From Spartobacteria bacterium (lineage in GTDB: Bacteria; Verrucomicrobiota; Verrucomicrobiia; Chthoniobacterales; UBA10450), in contig PLCN01000003.1 in the NCBI GenBank assembly GCA_003134785.1, forward strand, positions 1-64,000: DNA of 64,000 nt, read 5' to 3'. The translations under genes were made by a program, and so were the position numbers. Each line of letters opens with the position of its first letter. Within the stretch, counting starts at the first letter, position 1. Below, in pieces: positions 41,750 through 51,412 of the stretch. The notes below the pieces were generated by a model. That model was not told where the DNA came from. It did no database searches and saw only the letters and a list, made by a program, of their open reading frames with translations.

Positions 41750-43780
41750 GTGGACCCGACGAACACGCCCATCTCCGCCGAGCTGGAACGGAAAATGGAC
41801 GAAGCGATCCGGCGCTATCCGGCCGATCGCAAACGCAGCGCGTCCATGCCGCTGCTGCATTTGTGGCAGGAAGAATTCGGATTCATCAGCGATGAAGGAG
41901 TAAACTGGATCGCGGCGAAGCTCGAGCTGCAACCGATCAACATTCTCGAGCTCGTCACTTTCTATCCGATGTTCCGCCAGGAGCCGGCGGGCCGGAAACA
42001 TATTCGCGTTTGCCGCACCTTGAGCTGCGCGATGGCTGGCAGTTATCAGGTGATGGAAAAAGCCTGCGCCGCCACAGGGATCGTCCGCCATCGCGACGAG
42101 AACGGAATGCACAATCCCATCTCCGTGAGCGAGGATGGAAAATACAGCATCGAGTTTGTCGAATGCCTCGCCAGCTGCGGTACCGCGCCGGTTTGCATGG
42201 TCGAGGATGAATTGATCGAGAACGTCCGACCCGATTCCGCCGCGAATCTTCTGACCAAGGAGGGGCGCTTTCCAAACCGCCCACCAACGAAAACAGACGG
42301 CGGTTTGGAAACCGCCGCTCCTTGGAAGACCGCTCCGCATCCCCTCGAACACCGCCTTATTTTCAAAAATATCGGGCGCGAAGATTGGACGCCCGACATC
42401 GACTGCTATCTCCGCGCCGGCGGTTATGAGCAATTGAGAGCCACGATCAAAATGTCGCGCGCTGAGATCGTGAACGAGGTAAAAACTTCCGGCCTGCGCG
42501 GTCGCGGCGGCGCGGGTTTCCCTTGCGGCGTGAAGTGGAGCTTCATCAAGCCCGACGAAAAGAAGCCCGTCTATCTCATCTGCAACGCCGATGAATCCGA
42601 GCCGGGCACATTCAAGGATCGCTACATCATTCACGAAGATCCGCATCAACTGCTCGAAGGGATTCTCATTTCCTGTTTCGCGTTGAACGTGAAGACCGCC
42701 TACATCTATATCCGCGGCGAGTTCCCCGAAGGCGCGCAGATCCTTGAGCGCGCGATCGAAGAAGCGAGAGAGAAGAATTTCCTCGGGCAAAACATGCTCG
42801 GCACCGGTTTCGACGTCGAGATCTACCTCCATCGCGGCGCGGGCGCTTACATCTGCGGCGAAGAAACGGGGCTGATCGAATCGCTCGAAGGGAAGCGCGC
42901 TTATCCCCGGATCAAGCCGCCGTATTTCCCGGCAGTTCTCGGCCTGTACATGTGTCCGACGATCGTGAACAACGTCGAAACGCTTTGCCACGTGAAGCAC
43001 ATCATCGAGATGGGCGGCGCCAATTACGCCCGGCTCGGCCGGCCTAACAACACCGGCACCCGCATCGTTTGCGTCAGCGGTGACGTGCAGCGTCCCGGAT
43101 ATTTCGAAATCGAAGTCGGCGCGGTAACGATGGGCCAACTCATCTACGACATGGCCGGCGGCCCGCGCCACGGCCGCAACGTGAAGGCAGTCATCCCCGG
43201 CGGCAGCTCCGCGAAAGTCTTGCGCGCCGACGAGAAATTTAAGTTAAGACTCAAACAATCCGACGGCTCGATGGCCGAACAGGAGGTATCGCTCTTCGAA
43301 ATTCCAATGGATTTCGATTCGCTCGCCGCCGCCGGATCGATGGCCGGCTCCGGGGGCGTCATCGTTCTGGACGATTCGCGCGACATGGTCTGGACCCTCA
43401 ACAACATCAACGAATTTTACGCGCACGAGAGTTGCGGCCAATGCACGCCCTGCCGCGAAGGTTCGCTCTGGATGAAGAAAATCACCGACCGCATGCTGCT
43501 GGGCGGAGGCGTGGTACAGGACCCCGACACCTTGCAGACCCTGGCCGACAATATCGCCGGCCGCACCATCTGCGCCTTCGGTGAAGCCTGCGCCTGGCCG
43601 ACCCAAAGCTTCGTGGAAAAATTTAGGGACGAATTCAACCAGCGCAGCCAAAAGCCGGTCCCGCCCCCGATGCCACCGGAGTACACCCCCGGTGAGTTGA
43701 TCGATCACAAGAAAATCGCAACGACTCCCCTGCCGCGTAATCCTGGTTGGGAAGAAACCGCTACTGCGGGCACGATCTGA
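41750..43780 (+). CDS. nuoEF: NADH dehydrogenase I fused subunits E and F
   Basis: Residues 1-165 are NuoE (thioredoxin-like 2Fe-2[11 protein letters not shown] near 88 and CLASCGTAP near 142 give four Cys). Residues ~200-676 are NuoF: FMN/NADH site [48 protein letters not shown], and 4Fe-4S ligands [13 protein letters not shown] near 565 with a later Cys in [10 protein letters not shown]. The ~25-residue linker ([20 protein letters not shown]) is encoded by a palindromic repeat, so the fusion appears to have arisen through the repeat. The start may be GTG 41750. Confidence 0.95.
   Translation: MDPTNTPISAELERKMDEAIRRYPADRKRSASMPLLHLWQEEFGFISDEGVNWIAAKLELQPINILELVTFYPMFRQEPAGRKHIRVCRTLSCAMAGSYQVMEKACAATGIVRHRDENGMHNPISVSEDGKYSIEFVECLASCGTAPVCMVEDELIENVRPDSAANLLTKEGRFPNRPPTKTDGGLETAAPWKTAPHPLEHRLIFKNIGREDWTPDIDCYLRAGGYEQLRATIKMSRAEIVNEVKTSGLRGRGGAGFPCGVKWSFIKPDEKKPVYLICNADESEPGTFKDRYIIHEDPHQLLEGILISCFALNVKTAYIYIRGEFPEGAQILERAIEEAREKNFLGQNMLGTGFDVEIYLHRGAGAYICGEETGLIESLEGKRAYPRIKPPYFPAVLGLYMCPTIVNNVETLCHVKHIIEMGGANYARLGRPNNTGTRIVCVSGDVQRPGYFEIEVGAVTMGQLIYDMAGGPRHGRNVKAVIPGGSSAKVLRADEKFKLRLKQSDGSMAEQEVSLFEIPMDFDSLAAAGSMAGSGGVIVLDDSRDMVWTLNNINEFYAHESCGQCTPCREGSLWMKKITDRMLLGGGVVQDPDTLQTLADNIAGRTICAFGEACAWPTQSFVEKFRDEFNQRSQKPVPPPMPPEYTPGELIDHKKIATTPLPRNPGWEETATAGTI
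42259..42323. repeat. Palindromic repeat inside nuoEF, family G
   Basis: GGCGCTTTCCAAACCGCC (about 42264-42281) and GGCGGTTTGGAAACCGCCGC (42299-42318) are near-perfect complements around CACCAACGAAAACAGAC. It lies exactly between the NuoE and NuoF domains. Confidence 0.92.
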
Positions 43781-43803
43781 ATGAAACTTCTTCTTCATCC
43801 AAC

Positions 43804-43847
43804 TCGTGCTCGTGCTCGGTGCTTGTTGAGCACGAGCAGGAGCACGA
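43804..43847. repeat. GAGCACGAGC palindromic repeat, family C
   Basis: TCGTGCTCGTGCTC (43804-43817) pairs with the complement in GAGCACGAGCAGGAGCACGA (43828-43847). It fills the nuoEF-nuoG gap. Confidence 0.85.
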
Positions 43848-43860
43848 TTACGAAACTCTA

Positions 43861-45543
43861 ATGGCGGACCCAGCTACATCAGCACAATTGGTCAACGTCC
43901 AGATCAATGGCGTCTGGCATCAATTTCCCAAGGGAACGCGACTGATCGAGGCGTGCGAACAGGCCGGCAGTTACATTCCGCGCTATTGCTATCACAAGAA
44001 ACTCACTTCGCCAGGAAACTGCCGCATGTGTCTGATCGAAATGGGTCTGCCGAAAATGGGGCCCGACCGCAAACCGGAACTCGGCGAGGACGGAAAGCCG
44101 GTGATCAATTGGATGCCGCGTCCGCAAATTTCCTGCGCACAAGATGTGAGCGAAGGCCTGGGCGTTCGCACCGACTCGCCGCTGGCACAGGAATGCCGCA
44201 AGGGCGTCATGGAATTTCTGCTGATCAATCATCCGCTCGATTGCCCGATTTGTGATCAAGCGGGCGAATGCCGGCTGCAGGAATTCAGCGTCGAGTATGG
44301 CAACGCCGAATCGCGTTTCCTCGAAAACAAGGTCAAGAAACCGAAGAACATCGAACTGGGTCCGCGTGTCACTCTCGACGACGAGCGTTGCATTCTTTGT
44401 TCCCGCTGCATCCGGTTTTGCCAGGAGATCGCGCACGACGACGTCCTGGGTTTTATCGATCGCGGCAGCCACAGCGTGCTGACCGCTCATCCCGGAAAGC
44501 GGCTGGAGAACAATTATTCACTCAACACGGTCGACATCTGTCCGGTCGGCGCATTGACCTCGTCAGATTTTCGTTTCCAGATGCGCGTTTGGTTTTTGAA
44601 AGAAACGAAAAGCTTCTGCACGAGCTGCGCGACCGGCTGCAATACGATTATCGGCACGCGACAGGACGCGATTTACCGACAGACGCCGCGCGAAAACAAC
44701 GCCGTCAATTCGAGCTGGATGTGCGATTACGGACGCCTGAATTTCGGATACCTGCAATCGGACAAACGCCTTCTCCAGCCGGAGATCCTCTCGGGGGACA
44801 AACTCATCGCGGCGGAATGGAATGTCGCCATCACTCATGCGGCGGTTCAGTTAAAACATTTTTCCGGCTGGGAAATCGCGATTCTCGCTTCCGGCCGAAT
44901 GACGAACGAAGAACTCTGGCTTACGTCGCGACTCGCGAAAATTCTGGGCGTCGAGTTGATCGATATCGTTCCGCGTCAAGGCCCCGGCGACGACATCCTC
45001 TTGAGCACCGACCGCAATCCAAACATGAATGGTGCGCAAATCCTGGGCGTAACGAGGTGGCCCGGAGCGAGATTGCGCGACATTACCGACGGCATCATCT
45101 CCGGTCGCGTCAAGGCGCTGGTCGCTCTCGGTGAAAACCCAATCGAAATCGGACTCACCTTCGCGCAACTCCAGGCGTTGCCGGCGTTCGTCGTTATGAA
45201 TCTGTTGGAGGACGAGTCAATTTCAGCCGCGACCGCCGTCCTGCCATCCTTCGGTTTTGCCGAGAAGCGTGGATCGATGATCAACGGCAAAGGACGACTC
45301 CAACGGCTCAACCGCTCGGTGCGGGGACCGGGAGAAGCGCGGGACGATTGGGAAATTCTGCGTGATTTGATCCAGGCTTACTCAGGCCAGAACTCTGAAA
45401 CGGATTCGCGACCAGGCGGCATCCATTCGATCGAAGATGTTTTCCGCCAGATGAGCGAATCGTTCCCGCAGTTCGCCGGATTGAGCTTGAGCAAAATCGG
45501 CGATCTCGGCGTGCAAATCTTTGGAACGGAAGCCACACGTTAG
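43861..45543 (+). CDS. nuoG: NADH dehydrogenase I subunit G
   Basis: The 560-residue Fe-S subunit has a plant-ferredoxin-type 2Fe-2S (CYHKKLTSPGNCRMCLIEMG), the His-coordinated 4Fe-4S (HPLDCPICDQAGECRLQE) and a 4Fe-4S pair (DDERCILCSRCIRFCQEI, TVDICPVGALT), then CTSCATGCN. It has a short molybdopterin-like C-terminal domain (short form, not the ~900-residue E. coli version). ATG 43861 is chosen; the upstream frame reads through a repeat. Confidence 0.95.
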   Translation: MADPATSAQLVNVQINGVWHQFPKGTRLIEACEQAGSYIPRYCYHKKLTSPGNCRMCLIEMGLPKMGPDRKPELGEDGKPVINWMPRPQISCAQDVSEGLGVRTDSPLAQECRKGVMEFLLINHPLDCPICDQAGECRLQEFSVEYGNAESRFLENKVKKPKNIELGPRVTLDDERCILCSRCIRFCQEIAHDDVLGFIDRGSHSVLTAHPGKRLENNYSLNTVDICPVGALTSSDFRFQMRVWFLKETKSFCTSCATGCNTIIGTRQDAIYRQTPRENNAVNSSWMCDYGRLNFGYLQSDKRLLQPEILSGDKLIAAEWNVAITHAAVQLKHFSGWEIAILASGRMTNEELWLTSRLAKILGVELIDIVPRQGPGDDILLSTDRNPNMNGAQILGVTRWPGARLRDITDGIISGRVKALVALGENPIEIGLTFAQLQALPAFVVMNLLEDESISAATAVLPSFGFAEKRGSMINGKGRLQRLNRSVRGPGEARDDWEILRDLIQAYSGQNSETDSRPGGIHSIEDVFRQMSESFPQFAGLSLSKIGDLGVQIFGTEATR

Positions 45544-45545
45544 CG

Positions 45546-46607
45546 ATGGATTATTTTTTCCTAACGATATCTCTGGTAAAGATCGTGGCGCTGCTCGCCG
45601 TCGTGCTCGGCATGATGAATTACACCGTGTATGCCGAACGCCGGATCAGCGCGTTGATCCAGGACCGGCTCGGGCCAAATCGCGTCGGTCCCGCCGGCTT
45701 GTTTCAACCGATCGCCGACGCCGCGAAATTCCTTTTGAAGGAGGATTTCACGCCGGGGCATGTAAACAAATTCTACTACTGGCTCGCGCCCTGCCTCGCA
45801 ATGATTCCGGCGATCACCACGCTGGCGGTCGTCCCGTTCGGCAGCACTCTTTTCGGCGTGCCGATGGTCATCGCCGATATCAACGTCGGCGTCCTGTTCG
45901 TCTTCGCCATCGCCTCGTTAGGCGTTTACGGAATCGTCATCGCCGGCTGGTCGTCGAACTCCAAGTACCCTTTCCTCGGCGGCGTTCGGTCCACGTCGCA
46001 GATGATCTCTTATGAACTCTCGCTCGGTCTCGCGGTCATTCCGGTTTTCCTTCTGATCGGCCAGCTCAGGTTGTCCGAGGTTGTTCGCTATCAAATCGAG
46101 CACGGCTGGATGATCGCGCCCTTCGTCGGCGATTGGGCGAATCCGCACAAATGGCTGCTCGCAATCCCGATGATGATTTCGTTCGTCGTCTTCACCATCG
46201 CGATCTTTGCCGAAACGAATCGGCTGCCGTTCGATCTGCCCGAGGCGGAAACCGAACTGGTCGGCGGTTATCATACCGAGTATGGCTCGATGAAATTCGG
46301 TCTCTTTTTTTTGGGCGAATACGTCGCGATGATCACCGGCTCCGCCATCATCGTGACGCTTTTTCTGGGCGGCTGGCATTTTCCCAGCATCCCGGATGGC
46401 TCGCACGGATGGGGCTGGGGGCTGGTAAACATCTTCATCTTTTTCTCGAAGGTCGCCGTGCTTCTGTTTGTTTTTATCTGGGTGCGCTGGACCTTGCCAC
46501 GCTTTCGCTACGATCAACTCATGCGCCTCGGCTGGGTCTTCTTTTTCGAGATCGCGCTCGCAAACATTTTCCTCGCCGCCATCATTCTCGCTTATTTCCC
46601 GCAATGA
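45546..46607 (+). CDS. nuoH: NADH dehydrogenase I subunit H
   Basis: The 353-residue membrane subunit carries the quinone-chamber motifs AERRISALIQDRLGPNRVGP and AETNRLPFDLPEAETELVGG, with eight or more membrane helices. It starts three bases after nuoG. It carries the 9-mer word at 45915-45923 (ASLGV) and a TCGTTAGGA variant at 45559-45567 (FLTI). Confidence 0.97.
   Translation: MDYFFLTISLVKIVALLAVVLGMMNYTVYAERRISALIQDRLGPNRVGPAGLFQPIADAAKFLLKEDFTPGHVNKFYYWLAPCLAMIPAITTLAVVPFGSTLFGVPMVIADINVGVLFVFAIASLGVYGIVIAGWSSNSKYPFLGGVRSTSQMISYELSLGLAVIPVFLLIGQLRLSEVVRYQIEHGWMIAPFVGDWANPHKWLLAIPMMISFVVFTIAIFAETNRLPFDLPEAETELVGGYHTEYGSMKFGLFFLGEYVAMITGSAIIVTLFLGGWHFPSIPDGSHGWGWGLVNIFIFFSKVAVLLFVFIWVRWTLPRFRYDQLMRLGWVFFFEIALANIFLAAIILAYFPQ
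45915..45923 (+). repeat. TCGTTAGGC word
   Basis: In nuoH as TCG-TTA-GGC (SLG). Confidence 0.9.
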
Positions 46608-46626
46608 TTTCTCCCTCCCTTCGTAA

Positions 46627-46694
46627 TCGTGCTCGTGTTCATGCTCGTGATCGGAAACGGTCGAGCAGGAGCACGAGCACGAGCAGGAGCACGA
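46627..46694. repeat. GAGCACGAGC palindromic repeat, family C
   Basis: TCGTGCTCGTGTTCATGCTC on the left is answered by GAGCAGGAGCACGAGCACGA and GCAGGAGCACGA on the right. It fills the nuoH-nuoI gap and matches the element at 43804-43847. Confidence 0.88.
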
Positions 46695-46700
46695 ACTGAA

Positions 46701-47231
46701 ATGGCGATCACCGTTTCACGTCCCAAACTGAATTGGTCGGAACGGCTTTACCTGCCGGCGATCGCGGCCGGAATGGCGATCACGATAAAGCACTTCAAGA
46801 ACATGCTCTTCGGCCGCACCAAAGTGACGATGCAGTATCCCGAAGAAAAGTGGGACAGCCATATGCCGGAGCATTACCGCGGCGCGCCCGCTTTGGTTCG
46901 CGATGACACCGGCCGGGTCCGTTGCGTGGCCTGCCAGCTTTGCGAATTCATCTGCCCTCCGCGCGCGATCAAAATCATCCCCGGCGAAATTCCAGCCGGC
47001 GATCGCTTTGCCAAGGTCGAAAAATTTCCGCACGAATTCGATATCGACATGATCCGCTGCATCTACTGCGGCCTCTGCGAGGAAGTTTGCCCCGAGCAGG
47101 CGATTTATCTGCGAAAAGATTACGCCATCACCGGCTTCACCCGTGCCGACATGGTGCACAACAAAGAGAAACTCCTGGAGATCGGCGGTGTCATGCACGG
47201 CGTGGTTTTGAAATGGAACGAAAAGAAGTAA
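46701..47231 (+). CDS. nuoI: NADH dehydrogenase I subunit I
   Basis: The 176-residue ferredoxin-like subunit has two 4Fe-4S motifs, CVACQLCEFICPPRAI and CIYCGLCEEVCPEQAI, that bridge NuoG clusters to N2. ATG 46701 follows the family C repeat; the frame upstream is repeat sequence. Confidence 0.97.
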   Translation: MAITVSRPKLNWSERLYLPAIAAGMAITIKHFKNMLFGRTKVTMQYPEEKWDSHMPEHYRGAPALVRDDTGRVRCVACQLCEFICPPRAIKIIPGEIPAGDRFAKVEKFPHEFDIDMIRCIYCGLCEEVCPEQAIYLRKDYAITGFTRADMVHNKEKLLEIGGVMHGVVLKWNEKK

Positions 47232-47233
47232 TC

Positions 47234-47307
47234 GCCACAGATTGGCACGGATGAACACGGATTTTTCAGATTTTCTGTCCGTGTTTCATCCGTGTTTATC
47301 CGTGGCC
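47234..47307. repeat. CACGGATGAACACGG palindromic repeat, family D
   Basis: GCCACAGATTGGCACGGATG on the left and CATCCGTGTTTATCCGTGGC on the right, with AACACGGA/TCCGTGTT inside, form a long imperfect stem. It fills the nuoI-nuoJ gap. Confidence 0.88.
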
Positions 47308-47314
47308 AAGTAAA

Positions 47315-47818
47315 ATGTCTGCATTGTTATTTTGGATCTTCGCGCTGATCATGCTCGGCTTCGGCGCCGCGGTTGTGATCAACCGCAACCCGATCGCCAG
47401 CGCGCTTAGCCTGGTCATGTGCTTTATGGGCCTGTCGTCGCTGTTCATGTCGCTCGACGCGTTCTTCATCGGCATCATTCAGGTGCTCGTTTACGCCGGC
47501 GCGGTCATGGTCCTATTTCTGTTCATCATTATGTTGCTCGATCTCCGCGTCGAAACGCGGCGAAAGACGAACGTAGTCGCGGTCGGCGGCGGCGCGGTCG
47601 TGGCGCTGGCTTTTTTCATCCAGATTTTTTTTGTCATCGGGCAATTGAGCGCCGCGAAACAACCCTTCCCGCCTCTCAGCTCTCCGAAGGTGGATGATGT
47701 CCACAGCGTCGGCCTGCTTCTCTTTTCGAATTACAATCTGCCGTTTCAGATTATCGGCGTGCTGGTCCTGGTGGCGACGATTGGCGTGATCGTCCTCAGC
47801 AAACGCGAGCTTCGTTGA
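47315..47818 (+). CDS. nuoJ: NADH dehydrogenase I subunit J
   Basis: The 167-residue subunit has five membrane helices. [20 protein letters not shown] carries the Glu-free quinone-side helix with the conserved Tyr-Ala-Gly-Ala-Val, and [18 protein letters not shown] ends the protein. It overlaps the nuoK region by a TGA-AGC-ATG spacing. Confidence 0.95.
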   Translation: MSALLFWIFALIMLGFGAAVVINRNPIASALSLVMCFMGLSSLFMSLDAFFIGIIQVLVYAGAVMVLFLFIIMLLDLRVETRRKTNVVAVGGGAVVALAFFIQIFFVIGQLSAAKQPFPPLSSPKVDDVHSVGLLLFSNYNLPFQIIGVLVLVATIGVIVLSKRELR

Positions 47819-47820
47819 GC

Positions 47821-48141
47821 ATGGTAACGCTGGGCCATTATCTCATCGTCAGCGGCTTGCTTTTCACGATCGGTTTCGCCGGCGTGCTTCTGCGCCGCAA
47901 CATCATCATCATCTTCATGTCGCTCGAGCTGATGCTGAACGCAGCTAATCTTTCGCTCGTCGCTTTCTCGCGCTTCCGGCTCAGCGCAGCCGGAATGCCG
48001 AACTACAACGCGCAAGTCTTCGTCTTCTTCATCATCACCGTGGCGGCGGCGGAAGTCGCCGTCGGCCTCGCCATAATCGTCGCGCTTTATCGCGCGCGGC
48101 AAACGACGCATGTCGAAGACGTCAGCAGCTTGAAGTTCTGA
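47821..48141 (+). CDS. nuoK: NADH dehydrogenase I subunit K
   Basis: The 106-residue, three-helix subunit has the two conserved membrane Glu residues in [20 protein letters not shown] and [20 protein letters not shown] 47821 is preferred over the TTG frame at 47815. Confidence 0.96.
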   Translation: MVTLGHYLIVSGLLFTIGFAGVLLRRNIIIIFMSLELMLNAANLSLVAFSRFRLSAAGMPNYNAQVFVFFIITVAAAEVAVGLAIIVALYRARQTTHVEDVSSLKF

Positions 48142-48149
48142 CGAACCCT

Positions 48150-49943
48150 ATGAGCGCACTACCCTGGTATATTCTGCTCCTGCCTTTTTTCGCGGCGGTG
48201 ACGATCGTGCTGCTCACGAAAACCTACCGCGGCCTCAGCAGTTTCATCTCGGTCACCGCGGTGCTCGGAAGTTTCGCGTGCAGTTGCGTCGTCTTCGTTG
48301 CGCCACACTTTGAGGCACTCGAGCTCACGTGGATCGATCTCCGCCCCGTTCTATACGTCCCTCTCGGAATGGTCCTCGACGAACTCAGCAGGACCATGCT
48401 CGTGCTCGTGACCGGCATCGGCGCACTCATTCACATCTACTCGCTCGGCTACATGAAAGACGACGCGGGCAAATCCCGCTACTTCGCTTCGCTCTCGTTC
48501 TTCATGTTCTCGATGCTCGGAATCGTCCTTTCGAACAATTTCGTGATGATGTTCATCTTTTGGGAACTGGTGGGCGTCAGTTCCTATTTGTTGATCGGCC
48601 ATTGGTTTGAGCGCGATGCCGCAGCCGAGGCGGCGAAGAAAGCTTTCCTCACGAATCGCATCGGCGACTTCGGCTTCATGCTCGGAATCCTGATGGCTTG
48701 GACTGCGACTGGAACCGTTGTCTTTCACGACATGGCGCTGCAACTGGGCCGCATCACGAGTTATCCCGGATATCTCACGGTCGCGGCGCTGCTTATCTTT
48801 TGCGGCGCCGTCGGAAAGTCGGCGCAGTTCCCCCTGCACGTTTGGTTGCCGGACGCGATGGAAGGTCCGACGCCAATCTCGGCGCTGATCCATGCCGCGA
48901 CCATGGTAGCCGCGGGCGTTTACATGCTGGTGCGCGCGGGTTTTCTCATTCAAGCCGCACCGGAGGCACTCACGGTCATAGCTTGGATAGGGACGATCAC
49001 CGCGGTCTTGGCTGCGCTAACCGCTACGCAGCAAAACGACATCAAACGGATCCTCGCCTACTCGACCTTGTCGCAGCTCGGTTACATGGTCATGGCCGTC
49101 GGTCTCGCGTCGGGCGAGGCAGCGATGTTTCATCTGTTCACCCACGCGTTCTTCAAAGCGCTGCTCTTCCTCGGGGCAGGCTCGATCATCGTGATGCTCC
49201 GTCACGAGCAGAACATCTGGAAGATGGGCGGACTCGCCGGCCGATTGGGAATCACCTTCCTCACTTTCATGATCGGCACGCTCGCGCTGATCGGCTTTCC
49301 GCCTTTCAGCGGATTCTTCAGCAAGGACGCAATCCTCGCGCTCGCTTACGAAAAAAATCAGAAGATCTTTTGGCTGGCGCTTTTCACGGCCTTCCTGACC
49401 GCGTTCTATATGCTGCGATTGATTGTGGTCGTCTTTTTCGGCAAGCCGCGCAGCGACCAGGCGCGCGCGGGACGAGAAGCGCCATGGGTCATGATCACGC
49501 CGTTGATTCTGTTGGCGATTCCGGCGTTCGCCTCCGGCTTCGGTTTCGTCGCGAAATTTTTTCTTCACGTGCCTGCTCAAGAAGAAAGCGGCTGGCTGGT
49601 GCCTGGATTGGCGCTCGCGGCGACACTGGCTGGAATAACGCTGGCCATCTTGCTTTATCGGCGCCGCGAGAGCGAGCCGATCGATTTCGCCTTGTTCCGA
49701 AAAGGTTTTTACTTCGATGAAATTTACGGCTTCATCATTCGAGCGACACAGGGAGTTCTCGCGAGTCTATCCGCGTTCATAGATCGCTGGATTCTCGATG
49801 TCGGCTTCGTCCGCGGCGCCAGCGGCGCGACCTGGGGCTTCGGCTCGCTCCTGAGGCTGCTCCAAGTCGGAAACCTCCAAGCCTATTCATTTCTTTTCGG
49901 TTTAGGAATCGTGGGCCTCATCTACTTCACACTTTTCCGGTGA
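48150..49943 (+). CDS. nuoL: NADH dehydrogenase I subunit L
   Basis: The 597-residue antiporter-like proton-pumping subunit has FIFWELVGVSSYLLIGHWFE, PLHVWLPDAMEGPTPISALI, HAATMVAAGVYMLVRAGF, NDIKRILAYSTLSQLGYMVM, and a C-terminal lateral-helix region with FDEIYGFIIRATQG. The stop overlaps nuoM (GTGA). Confidence 0.97.
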   Translation: MSALPWYILLLPFFAAVTIVLLTKTYRGLSSFISVTAVLGSFACSCVVFVAPHFEALELTWIDLRPVLYVPLGMVLDELSRTMLVLVTGIGALIHIYSLGYMKDDAGKSRYFASLSFFMFSMLGIVLSNNFVMMFIFWELVGVSSYLLIGHWFERDAAAEAAKKAFLTNRIGDFGFMLGILMAWTATGTVVFHDMALQLGRITSYPGYLTVAALLIFCGAVGKSAQFPLHVWLPDAMEGPTPISALIHAATMVAAGVYMLVRAGFLIQAAPEALTVIAWIGTITAVLAALTATQQNDIKRILAYSTLSQLGYMVMAVGLASGEAAMFHLFTHAFFKALLFLGAGSIIVMLRHEQNIWKMGGLAGRLGITFLTFMIGTLALIGFPPFSGFFSKDAILALAYEKNQKIFWLALFTAFLTAFYMLRLIVVVFFGKPRSDQARAGREAPWVMITPLILLAIPAFASGFGFVAKFFLHVPAQEESGWLVPGLALAATLAGITLAILLYRRRESEPIDFALFRKGFYFDEIYGFIIRATQGVLASLSAFIDRWILDVGFVRGASGATWGFGSLLRLLQVGNLQAYSFLFGLGIVGLIYFTLFR

Positions 49944-51412
49944 TCTTACTCTTCATTGTCTTCTGCCCAATCGTGGCGGCGCTTGCGATTTTGATCGGCG
50001 CGCCCGCTCGGCTTACCGCGCTCTGGGCCGCCGGCATTACTCTCGCTGCGACAGCACTCGCCTATCTCGGGTTCGAAGCAGGCCAGCGCGGTTTTCAATT
50101 CGTCACTTCTTTCCCGATCAGCGGCGAGTGGCGGATCAACTTCACTCTCGGCGTCGATGGCCTGAGCCTGATGATGCTGGTCCTCACCGCGGTCGTGACG
50201 TTCGCAGCCATCTGGTTCACCGGTGAAATCGCGCGGAACGAACACGCCTTCTACGCCTGCCTGCTCTTCATTGCCGCCGGGGCAATCGGAGCATTCGCAT
50301 CCCTCGATCTCTTTTTCTTCTACGCCTTTCACGAGCTGGCTTTGATTCCGACTTTTCTGCTCATCGGAATCTGGGGCAGCGGCAACCGGCAGGCCGCCGC
50401 GTGGAAGATCACGATCTACCTGGCGACGGGAAGCTTCGTTCTCCTGCTCGGCTTGATCATGCTTTATCGCAGCGTGCCGGAGGCCGCGCGCAGCTTTGAT
50501 TTCCGAGCCCTGCAAAAAGCCGCTTCGCTGATTCCTGCTGACGCGCAGAATAACATTTTCCTCGTGCTGCTGATCGGTTTCGGCATTCTCGTCTCGCTCG
50601 TCCCGTTTCACACCTGGGCTCCGGAAGCGTATGCCTCCGCCCCCGCGCCCGCCGCGATGCTGCACGCCGGCGTGCTCAAGAAATTTGGACTCTACGGTCT
50701 CCTCCGTCTCGCGCTGCCGTTGTTGCCCGAAGGCGCGCAACATTGGAGCACGCTTCTGATTGTGCTCCTGCTCGGCAACATCATCTATGTCGGACTGGTG
50801 ACGATCGCGCAGAAGCGGCTCGATTGGATGCTCGGCTATTCGAGCGTGATGCACATGGGCTACATTTTTCTGGGCATCGCCAGCGGCACTTTGGTCGGCA
50901 CGAACGGCGCGGCTGTTCTGATTTTCGCGCATGGAATTTCCATCGCGCTGCTCTTCGGACTCGCCGGCGAAATTCGGCAGCGCACCGGCACGTTGCTGCT
51001 CACGGATCTAGGCGGACTTGGAAAAGTGATGCCGCGCGCCGCGCTCGCGTTTGGCTTGGCCGCGTTCGCCTCCATCGGCTTGCCGGGCTTCGCCAACTTC
51101 ACCGGCGAAGTGATGGTTCTCTTCGGGACGTTCCGCAATGGCGCGAACCCCGAGCACTTTACCATTTATCAAACCGCCACGGTGCTCGCGCTCTGGGGCG
51201 TCGTGATCTCAGCGGTCTATATGCTCCGCGCGTATCGGCGCGTTTTCATGGGGGCTGTCCGTGAATCCTGGAGCGGCGTGACCGATCTTCGCCGCAGTTT
51301 GCAGGTGCCGATCGGAATTCTGGTCGCGATCTCGCTCTGGTTCGGCTTCTTTCCGCAATCTTTTGTCCGGATCGTTTCGCCCACCTTCAAAAGTTATTTC
51401 ACCCCGAAGTGA
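49940..51412 (+). CDS. nuoM: NADH dehydrogenase I subunit M
   Basis: The 490-residue antiporter-like subunit has YAFHELALIPTFLLIGIWGS (conserved Glu), VPFHTWAPEAYASAPAPAAM, and KRLDWMLGYSSVMHMGYIFL. The GTG start overlaps the nuoL stop; its own stop overlaps the nuoN start. Confidence 0.97.
   Translation: MILLFIVFCPIVAALAILIGAPARLTALWAAGITLAATALAYLGFEAGQRGFQFVTSFPISGEWRINFTLGVDGLSLMMLVLTAVVTFAAIWFTGEIARNEHAFYACLLFIAAGAIGAFASLDLFFFYAFHELALIPTFLLIGIWGSGNRQAAAWKITIYLATGSFVLLLGLIMLYRSVPEAARSFDFRALQKAASLIPADAQNNIFLVLLIGFGILVSLVPFHTWAPEAYASAPAPAAMLHAGVLKKFGLYGLLRLALPLLPEGAQHWSTLLIVLLLGNIIYVGLVTIAQKRLDWMLGYSSVMHMGYIFLGIASGTLVGTNGAAVLIFAHGISIALLFGLAGEIRQRTGTLLLTDLGGLGKVMPRAALAFGLAAFASIGLPGFANFTGEVMVLFGTFRNGANPEHFTIYQTATVLALWGVVISAVYMLRAYRRVFMGAVRESWSGVTDLRRSLQVPIGILVAISLWFGFFPQSFVRIVSPTFKSYFTPK

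Noticed and set aside
41534-43171. 545-codon - strand frame opposite nuoEF
   Set aside because: It is antisense to a fully conserved complex I subunit and has no recognisable domain; typical of a G+C-rich shadow frame.
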